64,000 bases of DNA from Membranipora membranacea (GCA_914767715.1 OU612067.1:10910001-10974000); one strand, 5' to 3'. Numbered from the stretch's first letter, positions 12,138 through 24,609 are shown. Notes: generated by a model from the sequence alone, not told the origin. Made by a program: numbers and translations.

Positions 12138-12418
12138 ATGAAAATTAAAGTTTCAAAGTTTACGTTATATTCATAAAAAAAAACATTCCAATTTTGATCA
12201 CATTCTTATGTTGATAGAATGCAAAATGAATGCTAAGAACAATGAATAATGTATCTGTATGAATATCGATCTTGATATACTGGATGTGTTAAATAAAAGA
12301 GGGAAGTTTGAATACGGTGTTGAACACGGGGAAGTAGAATCAAATAAATTAAGTATGTTACATGTGTAACACGGATATAGTCTATCAACCAGGATCCTAT
12401 TTCTCCATGTTTCGTTCT

Positions 12419-15051
12419 GGTAAATCAATGATAGCTATGAGTAAAAATCACTGTTTCTACACCCTCCAGTGACATCGCGTCACCATAATTAAGTGCCTCA
12501 CTTCAGCCATATGCAGTGTCCTGTCTAGGTTTATTATTAAGTCTATGGTGGTATCTGACAAATGGCGATCCTACCAGTTAAAGGCCAATGCCAGTGAAGT
12601 TCTAAGTGTTGGCATATTTTACTTTAGGTGATGAGCTTTCAGATGAGCCATTGGACAAGATTCTACATCTACCACAACCAGATCTGCTGATGCTCAAAGA
12701 TGACATCTCCATCAAACAGCCAATAAATTCAGTCACATTGAGAAACCATTTAAATGTCCTTGACCCTCTGACTTCATAGACAGTGTTTAACATTTGTCAC
12801 TAATGGTTTTTACTGTTTGTATTATCCATTGTTATTTGATTTTTCCTAGCAAAATATCCAAAAAAAATTAAGGTGATTGTAGCCTGATATCTTATTCACT
12901 CATTCCAAACTTTTTGAGGGGATCTGTACCATCACTTCCCTAATATTTGCATTGCTCTGAAGCAATACCACTGGCAAGAAAAGTGACACCCGTTATGTAT
13001 TTTAATGAATAGGAGCTCAGACTAAAATTTCTCATTGGCCCTTACATTGAGCTAAGATATGTAATTGGTCACCAAAGAATCCTACGCTCTAACGAGTCCA
13101 TTTATTCACTTCCGGTATCACAGTAATTTAAGAAAACACTGCTTGTGACGTCATGAGCTTGGACCATGACTTTTTTCATGAAGCATCAGCTTTGAGCATC
13201 AACAGACCTGCATGTGGTAGGTGTAGAGTTTTGTCCAATGGCTCAAATGAGAGCTTAGAACCTCATGAAAAGCATACAGTAAGTTAGAACTTCATTGGGT
13301 ATCCACTTTAAGGGAAGGGAAGTGTTTGTGAGTTTTCTCCCTAGATGATTCACAGATGAGCATAAGATAAATCCAAATATTCAACTTATATGGCGAAAGT
13401 GAAAAGTTATCAAAAAACTTAACAATTAAACCAACATATCAATAATATATCATAGTATAAAAACTGATCACCCACAATGAATATCAGTGTAAGGAGGGGA
13501 GGACTGTCGTGTCATGTCAAGTTTTTCCTATTTTATACATTTTATACAATATCCGAATCCGAGGATAGAAAATGAAAGTTTGTCATCCCCTTGAAAACTT
13601 ATTTTTATGTCATTTTTGTATCCTATTTGCTGATCCTCTAAAGTTATTATTGTAGTTCCCTTATGACTTCATTTTTTCTTTTTTTATGTTTTTTCAATTT
13701 TTTTTCTTGCTCTGGCGCATTTGGAAGAACGTAATTTTAATGATGAACATTGTTGTTGGTAAATGTTAAAAAAAAATATTATTGAAAGTTAAACTTTCCG
13801 CTTTTTAGTCCTAACCATTTAACATAGCAATTGTTCTCATGTAACATTCAAAACAGGTGACCTCTCCAAGGATATGACCACTGGCTGCTTAAGATGTGAA
13901 AACTTAAACTAATCCATTATCACAAGATGTAGGTAGGGCTATGATCCTAGCTAATCCTAGCCGATCCCACTTCACTTTACTTTCCTTTACTTTGCCTGGC
14001 TTTATGATTTAAGTTGTTTTAATTTCAATAACGGATTGTTATGATGAATTAGATGAATCATGGTAACAGTGTGAGAACTGTGACGTGACTGGGAGTCGAA
14101 AGCACGTCAGTTGTTTTCGGAAGTAAGATGGTGATAATACTGCTTCGAGGACCGTCTTTATTTTTATGAATATCTCTAATGTCTGGATACAAGTTTGGAA
14201 AAATAAATAACATGGTAAATACATAAACCAAAGAACCCAGTTGGATTTCTCCTCCCCTGACCTCGTAAATAGAACTTGGATGATTTACCCATGTCGTACA
14301 ACTTTGTGCGTCAGCCATTTTTTTTACAAAGTTGGGGGAGAGGATGTTGTAAATAGGGCATTTTGATTAGTTTTCTTCAATTTTTGTGACCTTGATGTAA
14401 TATTTAACATTGATTGGGATAAATCCATGCTGCCTCAGGGTTCAGTTATTTACGCTACAAATTCGCCAATGTTCTGGTTACTTGGTACATTCGCCGCATA
14501 GAGAAAATGATAAACCACTTGATGAGAACCATTTGATAGGATGACAGGTTAAAATTTGGTGTTTATTCAAACTGGGATTCCATTCTTCTGTCCAATCAGA
14601 AGTAGATTAGCTCAAGGCCATAAGGTTATACAACCAGGTGTTTCTATTATCCTTCCTTTCAATCTGAAAAACTAATCCAGCTATACCAACTTTGGTGATC
14701 CGAGGCTAGAAAATTCTTATTTCTCTTTATTTCAATGATATCTATTATCACATTAAATATATTAAATATGGAACTGGAACTGTCGATTTTGGTACCACGA
14801 CGTAGGTCAGCATAAGATGCCTATGAAATTTTGCCAAAAAGTGTGATCCACTCCCATGATAGCATAAATGGAAAGTTGCAAATTCACGTTCTCATCTGTT
14901 CAGCGACCCTATAATAAGGGATGACGCCTGACACAACCATTCATTACTAAAGTTTTGTAAGTCCATGATGAAAAGGCTTGAAAACAATCGGTATAAAGTT
15001 TCATGTCACTCTTGGGGAAATGTCCACATTGATATGGAAAACCAAATACAT
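12419..15051. other. Unique spacer between the arms of the inverted duplication
   Basis: 2633 bp that is not mirrored. It contains a short internal inverted repeat (about 12640-12705 against 13188-13256) and T-rich stretches near 13670-13700. The ORFs here are short, overlap in shadow frames and show no coding features. No gene called. Confidence 0.6.
12640..13256. repeat. Pair of ~65-bp imperfect inverted repeats
   Basis: The left copy contains GAGCCATTGGACAAGATTCT and ends GCTGATGCTCAAAG. The reverse complement of 13188-13256 reads GAGCCATTGGACAAAACTCT and GTTGATGCTCAAAG. Together they could be the ends of a ~620-bp non-autonomous element, but no target-site duplication was identified. Confidence 0.5.
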
Positions 15052-15332
15052 AGAACGAAACATGGAGAAATAGGATCCTGGTTGATAGACTATATCCGTG
15101 TTACACATGTAACATACTTAATTTATTTGATTCTACTTCCCCGTGTTCAACACCGTATTCAAACTTCCCTCTTTTATTTAACACATCCAGTATATCAAGA
15201 TCGATATTCATACAGATACATTATTCATTGTTCTTAGCATTCATTTTGCATTCTATCAACATAAGAATGTGATCAAAATTGGAATGTTTTTTTTTATGAA
15301 TATAACGTAAACTTTGAAACTTTAATTTTCAT

Positions 15333-15338
15333 TTTATT
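15333..15338 (-). terminator. Polyadenylation signal of right-arm lectin gene
   Basis: Mirror of 12132-12137: AATAAA on the minus strand. Confidence 0.75.
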
Positions 15339-15390
15339 GCATTACTATAAAATATTGTGTGACAATATATTGAGTTGAGGAACATTTTTC

Positions 15391-16758
15391 TCAAGCCTTT
15401 TTCTGACAGATGTACTCTAATCGTGCGTAACAATTTGCATCGTTCCATCGAGAGTTATGCCACAGTGCCATGCAGTCTTCTATTACTCCTTTGTAATTAT
15501 TTGGTTCACCTGATCCCCAATCAGTGTAACCGTACCCACCGGTCACAACACCATCCCACCTCCAATATCCATGAAGATAATTACCTGCAGTCCACCAATT
15601 TTTGCCTGGAAAATAATGTGGTAACCATTAAATTTTTTCATTTTGAATTAACACAATAGGTTGCCTTCCCCTGAGATTAATCAGGGTTTGACATTTGGCA
15701 GTGTGACATCAATGATGGCACCATTTAATACACTTTTTTCTACTAGGTACAAAGTTACTTGGTATTGTTCTTATGGCCTTGTCCTTGGTATTGTTCTTAT
15801 TGTTGGTATTGTTCTTATGCAATTCAATTGGAACTTAAACACACTATAGAGAATGCGGACCATGTGGACCTATTTTCAATATGCCATATGGACAATTTTA
15901 GGTTCCTAATATGGTAGCTGTCTGTGATTAAGCCTTACCAGAGTCCTGCACATATCCTTTCATGAAAATATTCTGACTCCAGTTGGCTATTGTGACCAAC
16001 TCTGCATCATGACTCCTGCAAGAAGCTCTTGCCGCAAACCAAGTTTGTTTGATATCAAATTTCCTTACACAGTAAGCGCCTGCATATGGCATCCATCCTG
16101 AATCGCAGCTTCCGTACACCTCTGTAATGAATTTAAGGTAAACAAGCTGTATTAGTAGTATTAGTATTAGCAGTAAAAGTTGGTTTAGTCATATACCAAC
16201 TTAAGGTAACTTCTAAGCGTTGAACACTACATTATTAATGCGTGGTAATCGGCTCGAAGTACTACATAGCTACTTCAGGTTAAATGAGAACCTACATTGC
16301 ATAAAACACTGGTAGCCATTTGGAATACCCTAACAAACATGGCTTCTCGGGTGCTACCTGTGGCCATGAACCCCGGGTATTGAGATTGGTGACGCAACCG
16401 GCTAACCACTAGGCTAACCTTATAAGAATCAACAGAACCTTTGGCATTTGTGTATATAACTATGTATCTTGTGTCAAAACAACCCAAGCCCTCACCGATA
16501 GCTTAGATATATTCAAATCACGACCTACTCAGTGTCAATTGACACATCACAGCCACTCAATTTATCATTGATATGAATTGATGAGACATACAGCGATACA
16601 GAAATATGGAATACAAAATCCTGCCAATGTCTAGTTTATATATAAACTAGACAAACATTGGAGCATGTAAGCTAATGAAATTAGTAATTAGATCAAATAC
16701 CTGGACCGGTGCAGAAAGCGAGAGTGGCCAAACATGCCACTGCCGAAATAGAGACCAT
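15391..16758 (-). CDS. Secreted single-domain C-type lectin, right-arm copy (three exons, 151 aa)
   Basis: Exact mirror of the left-arm gene. Predicted exons on the minus strand: 16701-16758, 15939-16121 and 15391-15605. The coding ORFs in the two arms translate to the same protein, with EPN and WND sugar and calcium motifs, six cysteines and a signal peptide. Introns match too, including the SINE-like insertion and the 24-bp palindrome. The two genes face each other across the spacer, 3.3 kb apart stop to stop. Identity of introns as well as exons points to a recent duplication or ongoing gene conversion, or to an assembly artefact. Function as for the left copy. Confidence 0.92.
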
Positions 16759-16770
16759 TGTTAGATCAGC

Positions 16771-16858
16771 TGTGATGTAGCGTGTTGACTAGAGATCTGT
16801 TAATATCAAGCTTCAATGAGCTGGTGGTACAGATGAAAGTGAGAGGAGCCTATTTATA
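16771..16858 (-). promoter_or_regulatory. Core promoter of right-arm lectin gene
   Basis: Mirror of the left-arm promoter: TATAAATA on the minus strand at 16851-16858 and the shared CATCTGTACCACCAGCT block downstream of it. Confidence 0.7.
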
Positions 16859-19064
16859 GTGTCAGCCTGATGTGAAATACCATCTGCTATTGTTTGTTAG
16901 TTTATCATCTTAGGATAAGGAACCACTTGCTATAAGGAAAAGGTTTCAAACTTTTGTTGTTTACATGGATTGCAAACTACTTGGCATAGGCCAAAGGTTT
17001 TAATTTTGTAATTTCGCTTATCAGCCTTTTGAGGGTGATTAGCAATAGCAAGTGTATCATTGGCAATCAAACATCATCATTCTTAGGCGAAATTCAGTCC
17101 ATATTATCCAACATTTGACACACAATTAAAATTTTAGATCCAAAGGCAGGCCACCATACAAATAAAGATCAATGGTGAAGCCAACCTTGCTTGCTCTACG
17201 GTCAGTCTCTAAGACAGTGCACGCTCAGGCTAAATGTATTCAGCTATGCAGAGTATTTTTGCCACAAACAAATTTCGAGTACGAGGTGAGTTCAAGCATT
17301 TAAACTTATCCTCTGTCAGATGGTATTCTATCTCTCAATTCAAATAATCCACTCCCGCTTATATTTGCGATATTATAAATAAACATTACAATAGAAAATT
17401 TGAATTGTTTCAATAGCCAACTCTCTACCACCATTTTGTTTCAGTCATAGGCATACCCAAGTTGATTGCCTAAGTGATTAGTAACTCTGAAAATAAATAA
17501 ATTAATAGAAATTGTATAAAACTATTCACTTCAAGGATTAAAGCAGTTATCTGACTGCCCTGTGGTGCAGAACCAGAGATTAAAAGACTTTATTTGTTGT
17601 GTATGTGCCTACTTGTGAAGGCAAATTGCAATTTGATTCATATTTGTAGTTCCAGGTTTGAACACTACTTTATGATTGTTTGAGCAGCTATAAACAATGA
17701 GCAGCATATTCATGTGATCAACTGAATCGTTCACTAGCCTAAGATTTATCAATCAACAATGCTACTGGTGTACACTACACTATCCTAGGAAAGCCAAGCA
17801 GGCAAAAGTTGATTTACATATCACAACAAACATATGAGGAAGGTTTTGACTGAAACAAAATCTTGGTTATGACGATTTGGGCTCATTGCGTGAATTCGAT
17901 CGAGGACTGAGGATAACAAAATGTGCTGTTGTTCGTGCAGTTGAACTGACTTCATTCCACTCGATGATACTAGGAGTAGGGACATGTTTTTGACTACAAG
18001 GGCATTTCCGTTGTTAGAGCTATTTTTGGGTGAAATTAAGACCAATGTGTATCAGTTATATCCTCTTTTTTTTACCAGCTAATATCCTTGTATCATAAGC
18101 TAAATCCTGATACTTGATCCTTGAAGCTCTCTGAATACTGTGTTGCGCATCAAGGTGTGCAAGGCCATTAGTTATGAAATACAAGGATATAGCTGACAAA
18201 TACAGTCTCAAATACAGCCAAAAATATCCCTAAGACGAGATATGTTCTTGCAGACAAGGAACTTGTTCCTACTGCAAATTTACATGTCCGCTACGATTCA
18301 TCTTTTACTCTACCTTGTCACGTAAAAAAATAAGGTTTGTTTGAGATTAAATATAATTTATATGTTAAAGCTATAGAATATACAGTTCAGATAAAAATGG
18401 ATGGGAAAAAAGTACCCTAACAGTTTTGGTGAGAAGTTCACCAATTGGCCAATATTTAGAGTAGTTTAGTTGTAACTTACCATCTAAATCTGGACTGTAG
18501 CCACAGGCTCACTTCTTCTAGGGTGTGAATTCTGACCAGCGATACCAGATCCTTGATCTTCATAATATTTTGGTTCCTCAGACCTGAGCAGAGCATGCCA
18601 TGTATTCATATGCCATACTAGCATGTAAAAAGTGAGGTGAAAATAGGGGGGGGGGGCATAATATTCAACCTCAGACAACTTCGATATTTATTTTAGATTC
18701 GGCATACATATATGAAAGGTAAGCCTTGAAGCACCACCAAATCATGGCCTCAATGATCCATTTCATGTGATCTACTCAGACTAAAAGAGGATGAGCAGGC
18801 ATTAAGGAACTTGGGAGAATTTCTACGCACACAAGTCATATAGGCTTTAATTTATTAGTGAATATATTCAAATCAGGTAGGATCGCTCGACATGTTGAAT
18901 TAATGCCGCTGTATAACAAGAGCACAGATAAATGCTCAGAGCCATCTAATGATGTACTGGTAAAATATATTGCCAAACCTCTGATCATGTTTAGCCACAA
19001 TGACATTGATATTACACTATTACGATGTTTATTTCTGAATGTTAGATCCAATTGTGTTTGGCAG

Positions 19065-19467
19065 ACAAAACATTCCTCATATGTTTGTTGTGATATGTAA
19101 ATCAACTTTTGCCTGCTTGGCTTTCCTAGGATAGTGTAGTGTACACAAGTAGCATTGTTGATTGATAAATCTTAGGCTAGTGAACAATTCAGTTGATCAC
19201 ATGAATATGCTGCTCATTGTTTATAGCTGCTCAAACAATCTTAAAGTAGTGTTCAAACCTGGAACTACAAATATGAATCAACTTGCAATTTGCCTTCACA
19301 AGTAGGCACATACACAACAACTAAAGTCTTTTAATCTCTGGTTCTGCACGACAGGGTAGTCAGATTACTGCTTTAATTCTTGAAGTGAATAGTTTTATAC
19401 AATTTCTATTAATTTATTTATTTTCAGAGTTACTAATCACTTAGGCAATCAACTTGGGTATGCCTAT
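19065..19467. repeat. Third, diverged copy of the 400-bp arm segment
   Basis: Direct-orientation copy of 9612-10013 with scattered substitutions. It begins at or within a few bases of the right arm's outer edge and ends at TATGCCTAT, after which the sequence is unrelated. Confidence 0.85.
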
Positions 19468-19664
19468 ATAAACAAAATTAATTAAGTTTTTCTATTAAAG
19501 TATTCTTCAAAAGTCATACACACTGACTTCCAACAACATCCAGTAGATCTCCCAAACAATCGTGATGCTGTTCTGTAAAGTCTAGTATATCTAAAATCCA
19601 AACTTGATCGTGATAAAAGCTATAAATATACCTTATGACAAATATGATTCGAGATGGTTAGGCT

Positions 19665-20360
19665 GAAGCAGTACCACCCAAACCTCCAAACACAGGTCAA
19701 AATTGGTATATACCACACTTCGGTGTAAAACATCCAAAAAAGGACAAAATACGTGTAGTATTTGACTGCAAAACACCAGGGTATATCACTCAAAAACTCT
19801 TTGGTACAAGGCCCTAATCATCTCAATGCACTAGTGGGCATCCTAATGCGTTTCAGACTGTATAATGTGGCTATAATGTTTGAGATTGAAAATATGCTTT
19901 ATTAATTCTCAGTAGCCATACGCTGATCCTTGGTAGTTCTCAGTACCAAGGATCAGCGTGATTTCCTTCGTTTCATGTGGTTTTCTGATGAGAGCATGAG
20001 TGATATCGTTGATTAGCGAATGACTGTGCATTTGTTCGGAGCTACCAGCTCCCCAGCTTGTGCTATGGACCGCAAACTATAGCCAATTATTATCGTGATA
20101 CTGCCAACAGTTTCAGTGTACAGGCTAGAGATTTCGTTGCACATGACTTCTATGTTGACGATGGTGTTGCTAGTGTTTCCGATATCCATTGTGCTTGTGA
20201 ATTTGCTGGACACGCTAGAGAAATCTGTAGTAAGGGCGGATTTCGTCTTCACAAGTTTATATCTAATTCAGCCAATGTCATGAAATCTATACCAGCTTCA
20301 GAATGTGCTGACAGTGTGCAAAACATTGATCTCAGTCATGGTCCGCCCCCGTAGAGCGTA
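19665..20360 (+). pseudogene. BEL/Pao reverse transcriptase relic
   Basis: Pieces in shifting frames read WYIPHFGVKHPKKDKIRVVF (entry to the fingers), then DQRDFLRFMWF, TVHLFGATSSPACA, and the catalytic FYVDDGVAS (conserved YVDD) followed by GGFRLHKFISNS. This matches the order of the family. Several frameshifts and stops separate the pieces. A perfect 16-bp hairpin (19920-19959) interrupts the frame just before DQRDFLRF. Confidence 0.85.
19920..19959. repeat. Perfect 16-bp stem hairpin within the RT relic
   Basis: ACGCTGATCCTTGGTA, an 8-base loop GTTCTCAG, then the exact reverse complement. The right arm is the real RT coding sequence (DQRD codons). Confidence 0.9.
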
Positions 20361-21020
20361 CTCCCGGTGCTATTTGGTCGGTCGAAATCGACAAGTTTCA
20401 GTTTTCGGTTAATGTTAGACAAGGGAGCAGACTCATAGGAAAATTCTCTCTTTTATCACATCTGTGTCTGACCCGCTGGGATGGTGGGTGCCATTTTTGT
20501 TACATGGTAAACATACATGACAAGATGTATGCAAGGCCAAACTGCCATGGGACGACGAGCTTACTCCAGAATTTAGCTTACAGTGGTAGGTATAGCTGGC
20601 AGAGCTCATAATAATCAGTGAAATCAAGATCCAGAGACAGTGTTGGCCTGGCATAAATCCATTCTCAGCTCTCAAGGCTGTAGAGATACATCACTTCAGT
20701 AATGCTTGTGATACAGGGTACAGGCAGTGTTCATATATGAGAATGGTATAACACGCCAACGAAGTGAGCTGTTCTCTCATAACGGTAAAAGCAAGGATAA
20801 TTCCAAGAAAAGTGGTAACAATACCTAATGTTGAGTTACAAGCAGGTGTCACATCTGTGAAAATCGCTCAACAAGTGCTAGGGGAATTAAAAAATGAGAA
20901 TCTCAAACATCTATTTTGGACCGACTGCAGTGCTAGGTTATATTAGCAATGAAGCCCATCAGTTTCACATTATTATATGTAGCAAACCGGGTACAGAAAA
21001 TTAGGAGCTATTCCAACCCT
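20361..21020 (+). pseudogene. BEL/Pao RNase H region relic
   Basis: Pieces similar to the family's connection and RNase H domains: EIDKFQFSVN, a DPLGWW-like block, PWDDELTPEF, and the best-preserved ORF (20764-20946) with VTIPNVELQAGVTS and LFWTDCSARLY. The last catalytic area is near 20920. Frames are broken throughout. Confidence 0.75.
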
Positions 21021-21837
21021 GATCAGAGGTATCTAAGGATACGTATCAAATACTTCCGTTTTATCCCGTGAATGACGCAGGTGTGAGAGTGCAAAGAATT
21101 TCATTTATCTCCAATAATCTGGTAATCCTGTAACATGGATTGATTCGTTATAAGACATGTTTGAAAGGTATAAGTGTTTACAACAAGATTGACATTATGC
21201 AAAGACGAGATCATAATGGCATTGTATGGAAAAGTTATGGTATTACATAGACACAAAATTAACTTTGAACATTACAATTGATACAAAACTCACACATTAT
21301 GGGGGAATAGAAAATCTGATAGTGAGCAATAGTGAGCTATTATGAATGGTGACTAGTCGGGATTACATCTAGCTAAAATAAGAATGCCAAAATTATAATA
21401 GTATGTCTGAAGAATGCAACTGAAATGAATATCTGATACCACAGAAAACAAAGTCCACATGTAATGTAATGAGATGAAATGTAATGCATGTATCAGTAAG
21501 TTATCAAACTGTAGGAATAATAAATGTAAGAACCACTTACAATATTGATTAGAGCTCTTGGCTAAAAGATGAATCCTTTCCAATGTCTGGGCGACTAGTG
21601 ACAGTAAATGGTTGAAAAGGTGAAAACATTTAAATTGGTGAAAAAGCTTTCACCATTGTATTGAAAACGATGACTCTAAGTTAGAAAGAAAGCTTCTTAG
21701 ATAAAGCAGTAACAACATCATGAACGCAGTTTTTGAACAATGGTGGGCTTTGCCAATGCTATAACACCGATTACCAGACCCCTAACGCCAAGCGCAACTC
21801 CCACGGTTACAGGATAACTTAGCATATATAGCTTCAC

Positions 21838-23120
21838 GCTCATGGAGTGATTCTGCTCTCCCTGACACATGGTTGACAGGCCCTAAATTCCTGTACAATC
21901 CAGATCTAGATGCAGAAAGCCACAAACAATCAAGTAGTGACAAATATGTGTTGCCTTATACAGATCCTGAGGTCAAATGTGTACTAGATACAGTTGTCAT
22001 TACAAACCCGATGCCTACACTCTATGACAGTATTTTGGAAATTTCAGAATGGAGTAAAATGTTAGCTGTCACTGAGGTATTTCTGAGAAAAGCCTTGTCA
22101 AAGTGTCATGGTCCACCTGATCTAGTAGAGCTAAAACAAAAGTGTCAAATATACATAGTCAAAAACTGTACAACAGGAGGTTTTGGTAATGAAATTCCAT
22201 TGCTTGAAACTAAACAATGTGTGAAGCTGCCAAAATCTAGCCCTCTCTATGGTCTCGACCCCATATAAGACAGTGATGGAATGTTCAGGGTTGGAGGTTG
22301 CTACTCAAAAGCACAGCCGGAGTATAATGAAAAACACCCAGTGATTTTACCACGCCTCTCTCATGTCACAAACGACATAGTCAAACATATTCATGGTCAG
22401 TGGGCTCATCAGGGTAGATAGCAACAACAGTGTAGGTTCTGTTAGATCGCATGGGTTTTGGGTTATTGGCCTTAGCAGAGTAGTATCCAGGATTATTCAT
22501 TGTTGTGTCACATGTCGTAAGGAGAGAGGCCACATTAGTATACAGATTATGGCTGATTTGCCTTCTCCTCGCATAGAAGAGACTACTCCTGTGTTACTGC
22601 TGTAAGAGGGAATATTGAACGATATACTGCGATCGAGGTACAGATTTTGTAGGCCTCTTCTGCTCTAAAAGAGGCCTGGAAAGAAATCATGGGTTCTGAA
22701 ATCGCTGCTTTGCTTTTGAAATACTACTGTGAATTTATCTTCAATCCCTTCTCAGCTAGTCATTGAGCGGTTATTGGACAGACAAATACAGGCTATATGT
22801 AGTGTTCTTTTAAATCTTCTAAACAGACAGCCGTGCACAGAGTTGACAGTTCTGCACTCAGAACCTTGTTTTATGAGTGCATGGCTATAGTGAACAATCG
22901 TTCTTTATCAGTGGAAAATTTGTACGACCCTTATTCTCAACCAATTACACCCAACCCTCTTCTAATAATGAAATCCGAGATTATTATGTCACCACCAGGA
23001 GAGTTTTCAGACTCTGATCTTTACACCAGAAAACCCTGGAGAAAGATTATTTAGCTGACCAGTTTTGGCAGCACATACAGCCAGTACATTTCAATCCTTC
23101 AGAGAAGGTCAATGTGGAAT
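21838..23120 (+). pseudogene. BEL/Pao integrase relic
   Basis: An open stretch starting near 21873 begins LTGPKFLYN, the block usually found after the RNase H domain. Then come an HRG-like zinc-binding segment (about 22393-22530, ending CVTCRKERG), RGTDFVG near 22632, and the C-terminal block VNNRSLSVENLYDP...ITPNPLLIMK (22833-23054). The order is right for BEL/Pao. Frameshifts between pieces show it is dead. Confidence 0.8.
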
Positions 23121-23237
23121 GAGGTTCAACCAAATCTGAAAACAATGACTCCATCATTTTGATTTCTGATGAAAAATCTCCGCGCAACTTGTGGAGGTTG
23201 GGCATGGTGGTAGAACTGTTCAAGGGTAAAGATGAAC

Positions 23238-23636
23238 TAGGGTAGGGTAGGGTAGGGTAGGGTAGGGTAGGGTAGGGTAGGGTAGGGTAGGGTAGGGTAG
23301 GGTAGGGTAGGGTAGGGTAGGGTAGGGTAGGGTAGGGTAGGGTAGGGTAGGGTAGGGTAGGGTAGGGTAGGGTAGGGTAGGGTAGGGTAGGGTAGGGTAG
23401 GGTAGGGTAGGGTAGGGTAGGGTAGGGTAGGGTAGGGTAGGGTAGGGTAGGGTAGGGTAGGGTAGGGTAGGGTAGGGTAGGGTAGGGTAGGGTAGGGTAG
23501 GGTAGGGTAGGGTAGGGTAGGGTAGGGTAGGGTAGGGTAGGGTAGGGTAGGGTAGGGTAGGGTAGGGTAGGGTAGGAGGGTAGGGTAGGGTAGGGTAGGG
23601 TAGGGTAGGGTAGGGTAGGGTAGGGTAGGGTAGGGT
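23238..23636 (+). repeat. TAGGG pentanucleotide tandem array
   Basis: About 80 units of TAGGG in 399 bases, essentially pure, with one interruption near 23575 (GGTAGGAGGG). The six-frame PTLPY-repeat ORF on the other strand is an artefact of the array. The unit is one T shorter than the usual animal telomere TTAGGG. It begins directly at the end of the BEL/Pao relic. Confidence 0.98.
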
Positions 23637-23639
23637 TTA

Positions 23640-24600
23640 TCAAGTCACGTATGAGGAAACATCCCTGTTGGCTGCCTATATATGTAGGTAGTCATGACGA
23701 CATACTGGGTATTTATTGACGACCCGCTGAGATCGTCCTGTTAGAAAGCTAGTATTGGTATATTCTAGGAAGCCTTGGGTTGGCTCCATATAATAATGAG
23801 ACCCTAAAGGGCAACCAGGGCTTCGTAGCAATGCATAAATGGGTAGTGAAGAATGTGCTACCCAGCATAAGCTTTGTGCATGATGGCATGCAAAACTCAA
23901 AGTTGTTGCTGAGTAACATTTACGTTTAGGGAGGTTTCTTAGACATTGATGAACTGTACCTTTGCATCAAATTTTCTACCATTCTGTCACTGATCTTCAA
24001 AAGCAACATCACATAAGCTGAATAGAACTAAGTTATTCACTCCCACAAAAATTACAGCATTATACAATCTCTACACAATAGGATTATTATCCTAATTTAT
24101 GGAGATAATTAAACTGCTTACACTGAAGACAGTTATATCTAACAACCTGGAGCCACAAACGCTGGGTGGGCATCTATTTATCTCTGTCTAAGGTATAACA
24201 TCTCAGAAGGCCAAACAGACAAATGAAAGGATTTCAGTGTTGGAGTAGTGCGATTAAATACTTCAGAATTTGCAAATGGCCAATCAGCTGTTAATTAACT
24301 GTGAAATTATTTTACCGACAGAGAATTAAATTTTTTACGAGTTAACCTGTTTTGCATATGACATTACAAATAGACAAGACCTGATCTGATCTGATCCAAA
24401 TAATCTCACCCGGAGCGTTAGGCTCCACTATCGATATATAGTAATTTAGACAGCAATTAGATGTAACAATGATGCGACAGAGAGTGTGGGTGTAAGAGCG
24501 ATTCAGATGTTATAATGTAAATATTGTAATTTGTAAACATGACAACGGGAGCTTTTTAAGTAATGGGAAAAGAAAAAAAGAAGAAAAGAAAAAAGTGTGT
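23640..24600. other. Non-coding stretch with a dispersed repeat
   Basis: No gene seen. 23790-23925 is a reverse-orientation copy of a repeat also present at 62850-62985 (both contain CTTTGAGTTTTGCAT and TGGTTGCCCTTTA when read in the same sense). Confidence 0.6.
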
Positions 24601-24609
24601 CACAGTGGT

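Larger units (their letters stand above)
8399..12418. repeat. Left arm of giant inverted duplication (4020 bp)
   Basis: Reverse-complement of 15052-19061. Paired coordinates sum to 27470 between 10429 and 12418, and to 27460 between 8399 and 10418. The change comes from a 10-bp segment (CCGGTCATGT, 10419-10428) found only in this arm. Every stretch I compared base by base was otherwise identical, including an 11-C homopolymer near 8804. The inner edge is sharp after CGTTCT (12418) and the outer edge sharp at CCAAACACAATT (8399). The arm holds a complete lectin gene and about 2.2 kb of its upstream DNA. Confidence 0.95.
15052..19061. repeat. Right arm of giant inverted duplication (4010 bp)
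   Basis: Reverse-complement of 8399-12418, lacking only the 10 bp at 10419-10428 of the left arm (between 17041 and 17042 here). Both edges are sharp. Immediately outside its outer edge starts a third copy of the 400-bp internal segment. Confidence 0.95.
19650..23235 (+). mobile_element. Degenerate BEL/Pao LTR retrotransposon, pol region
   Basis: Conserved pieces follow in the order expected of BEL/Pao pol: reverse transcriptase, RNase H, zinc-binding and integrase core, then integrase C-terminal region. All are broken by frameshifts and stops, and no gag or long terminal repeats were recognised. About 700 bp between RNase H and integrase (21030-21800) has no recognisable pol sequence and may be an insertion. 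An old, inactive copy. Confidence 0.85.

Noticed and set aside
23047-23643. 198-residue minus-strand ORF rich in PTLPY
   Set aside because: It is a translation of the TAGGG array; the frame stays open only because the repeat lacks stops.
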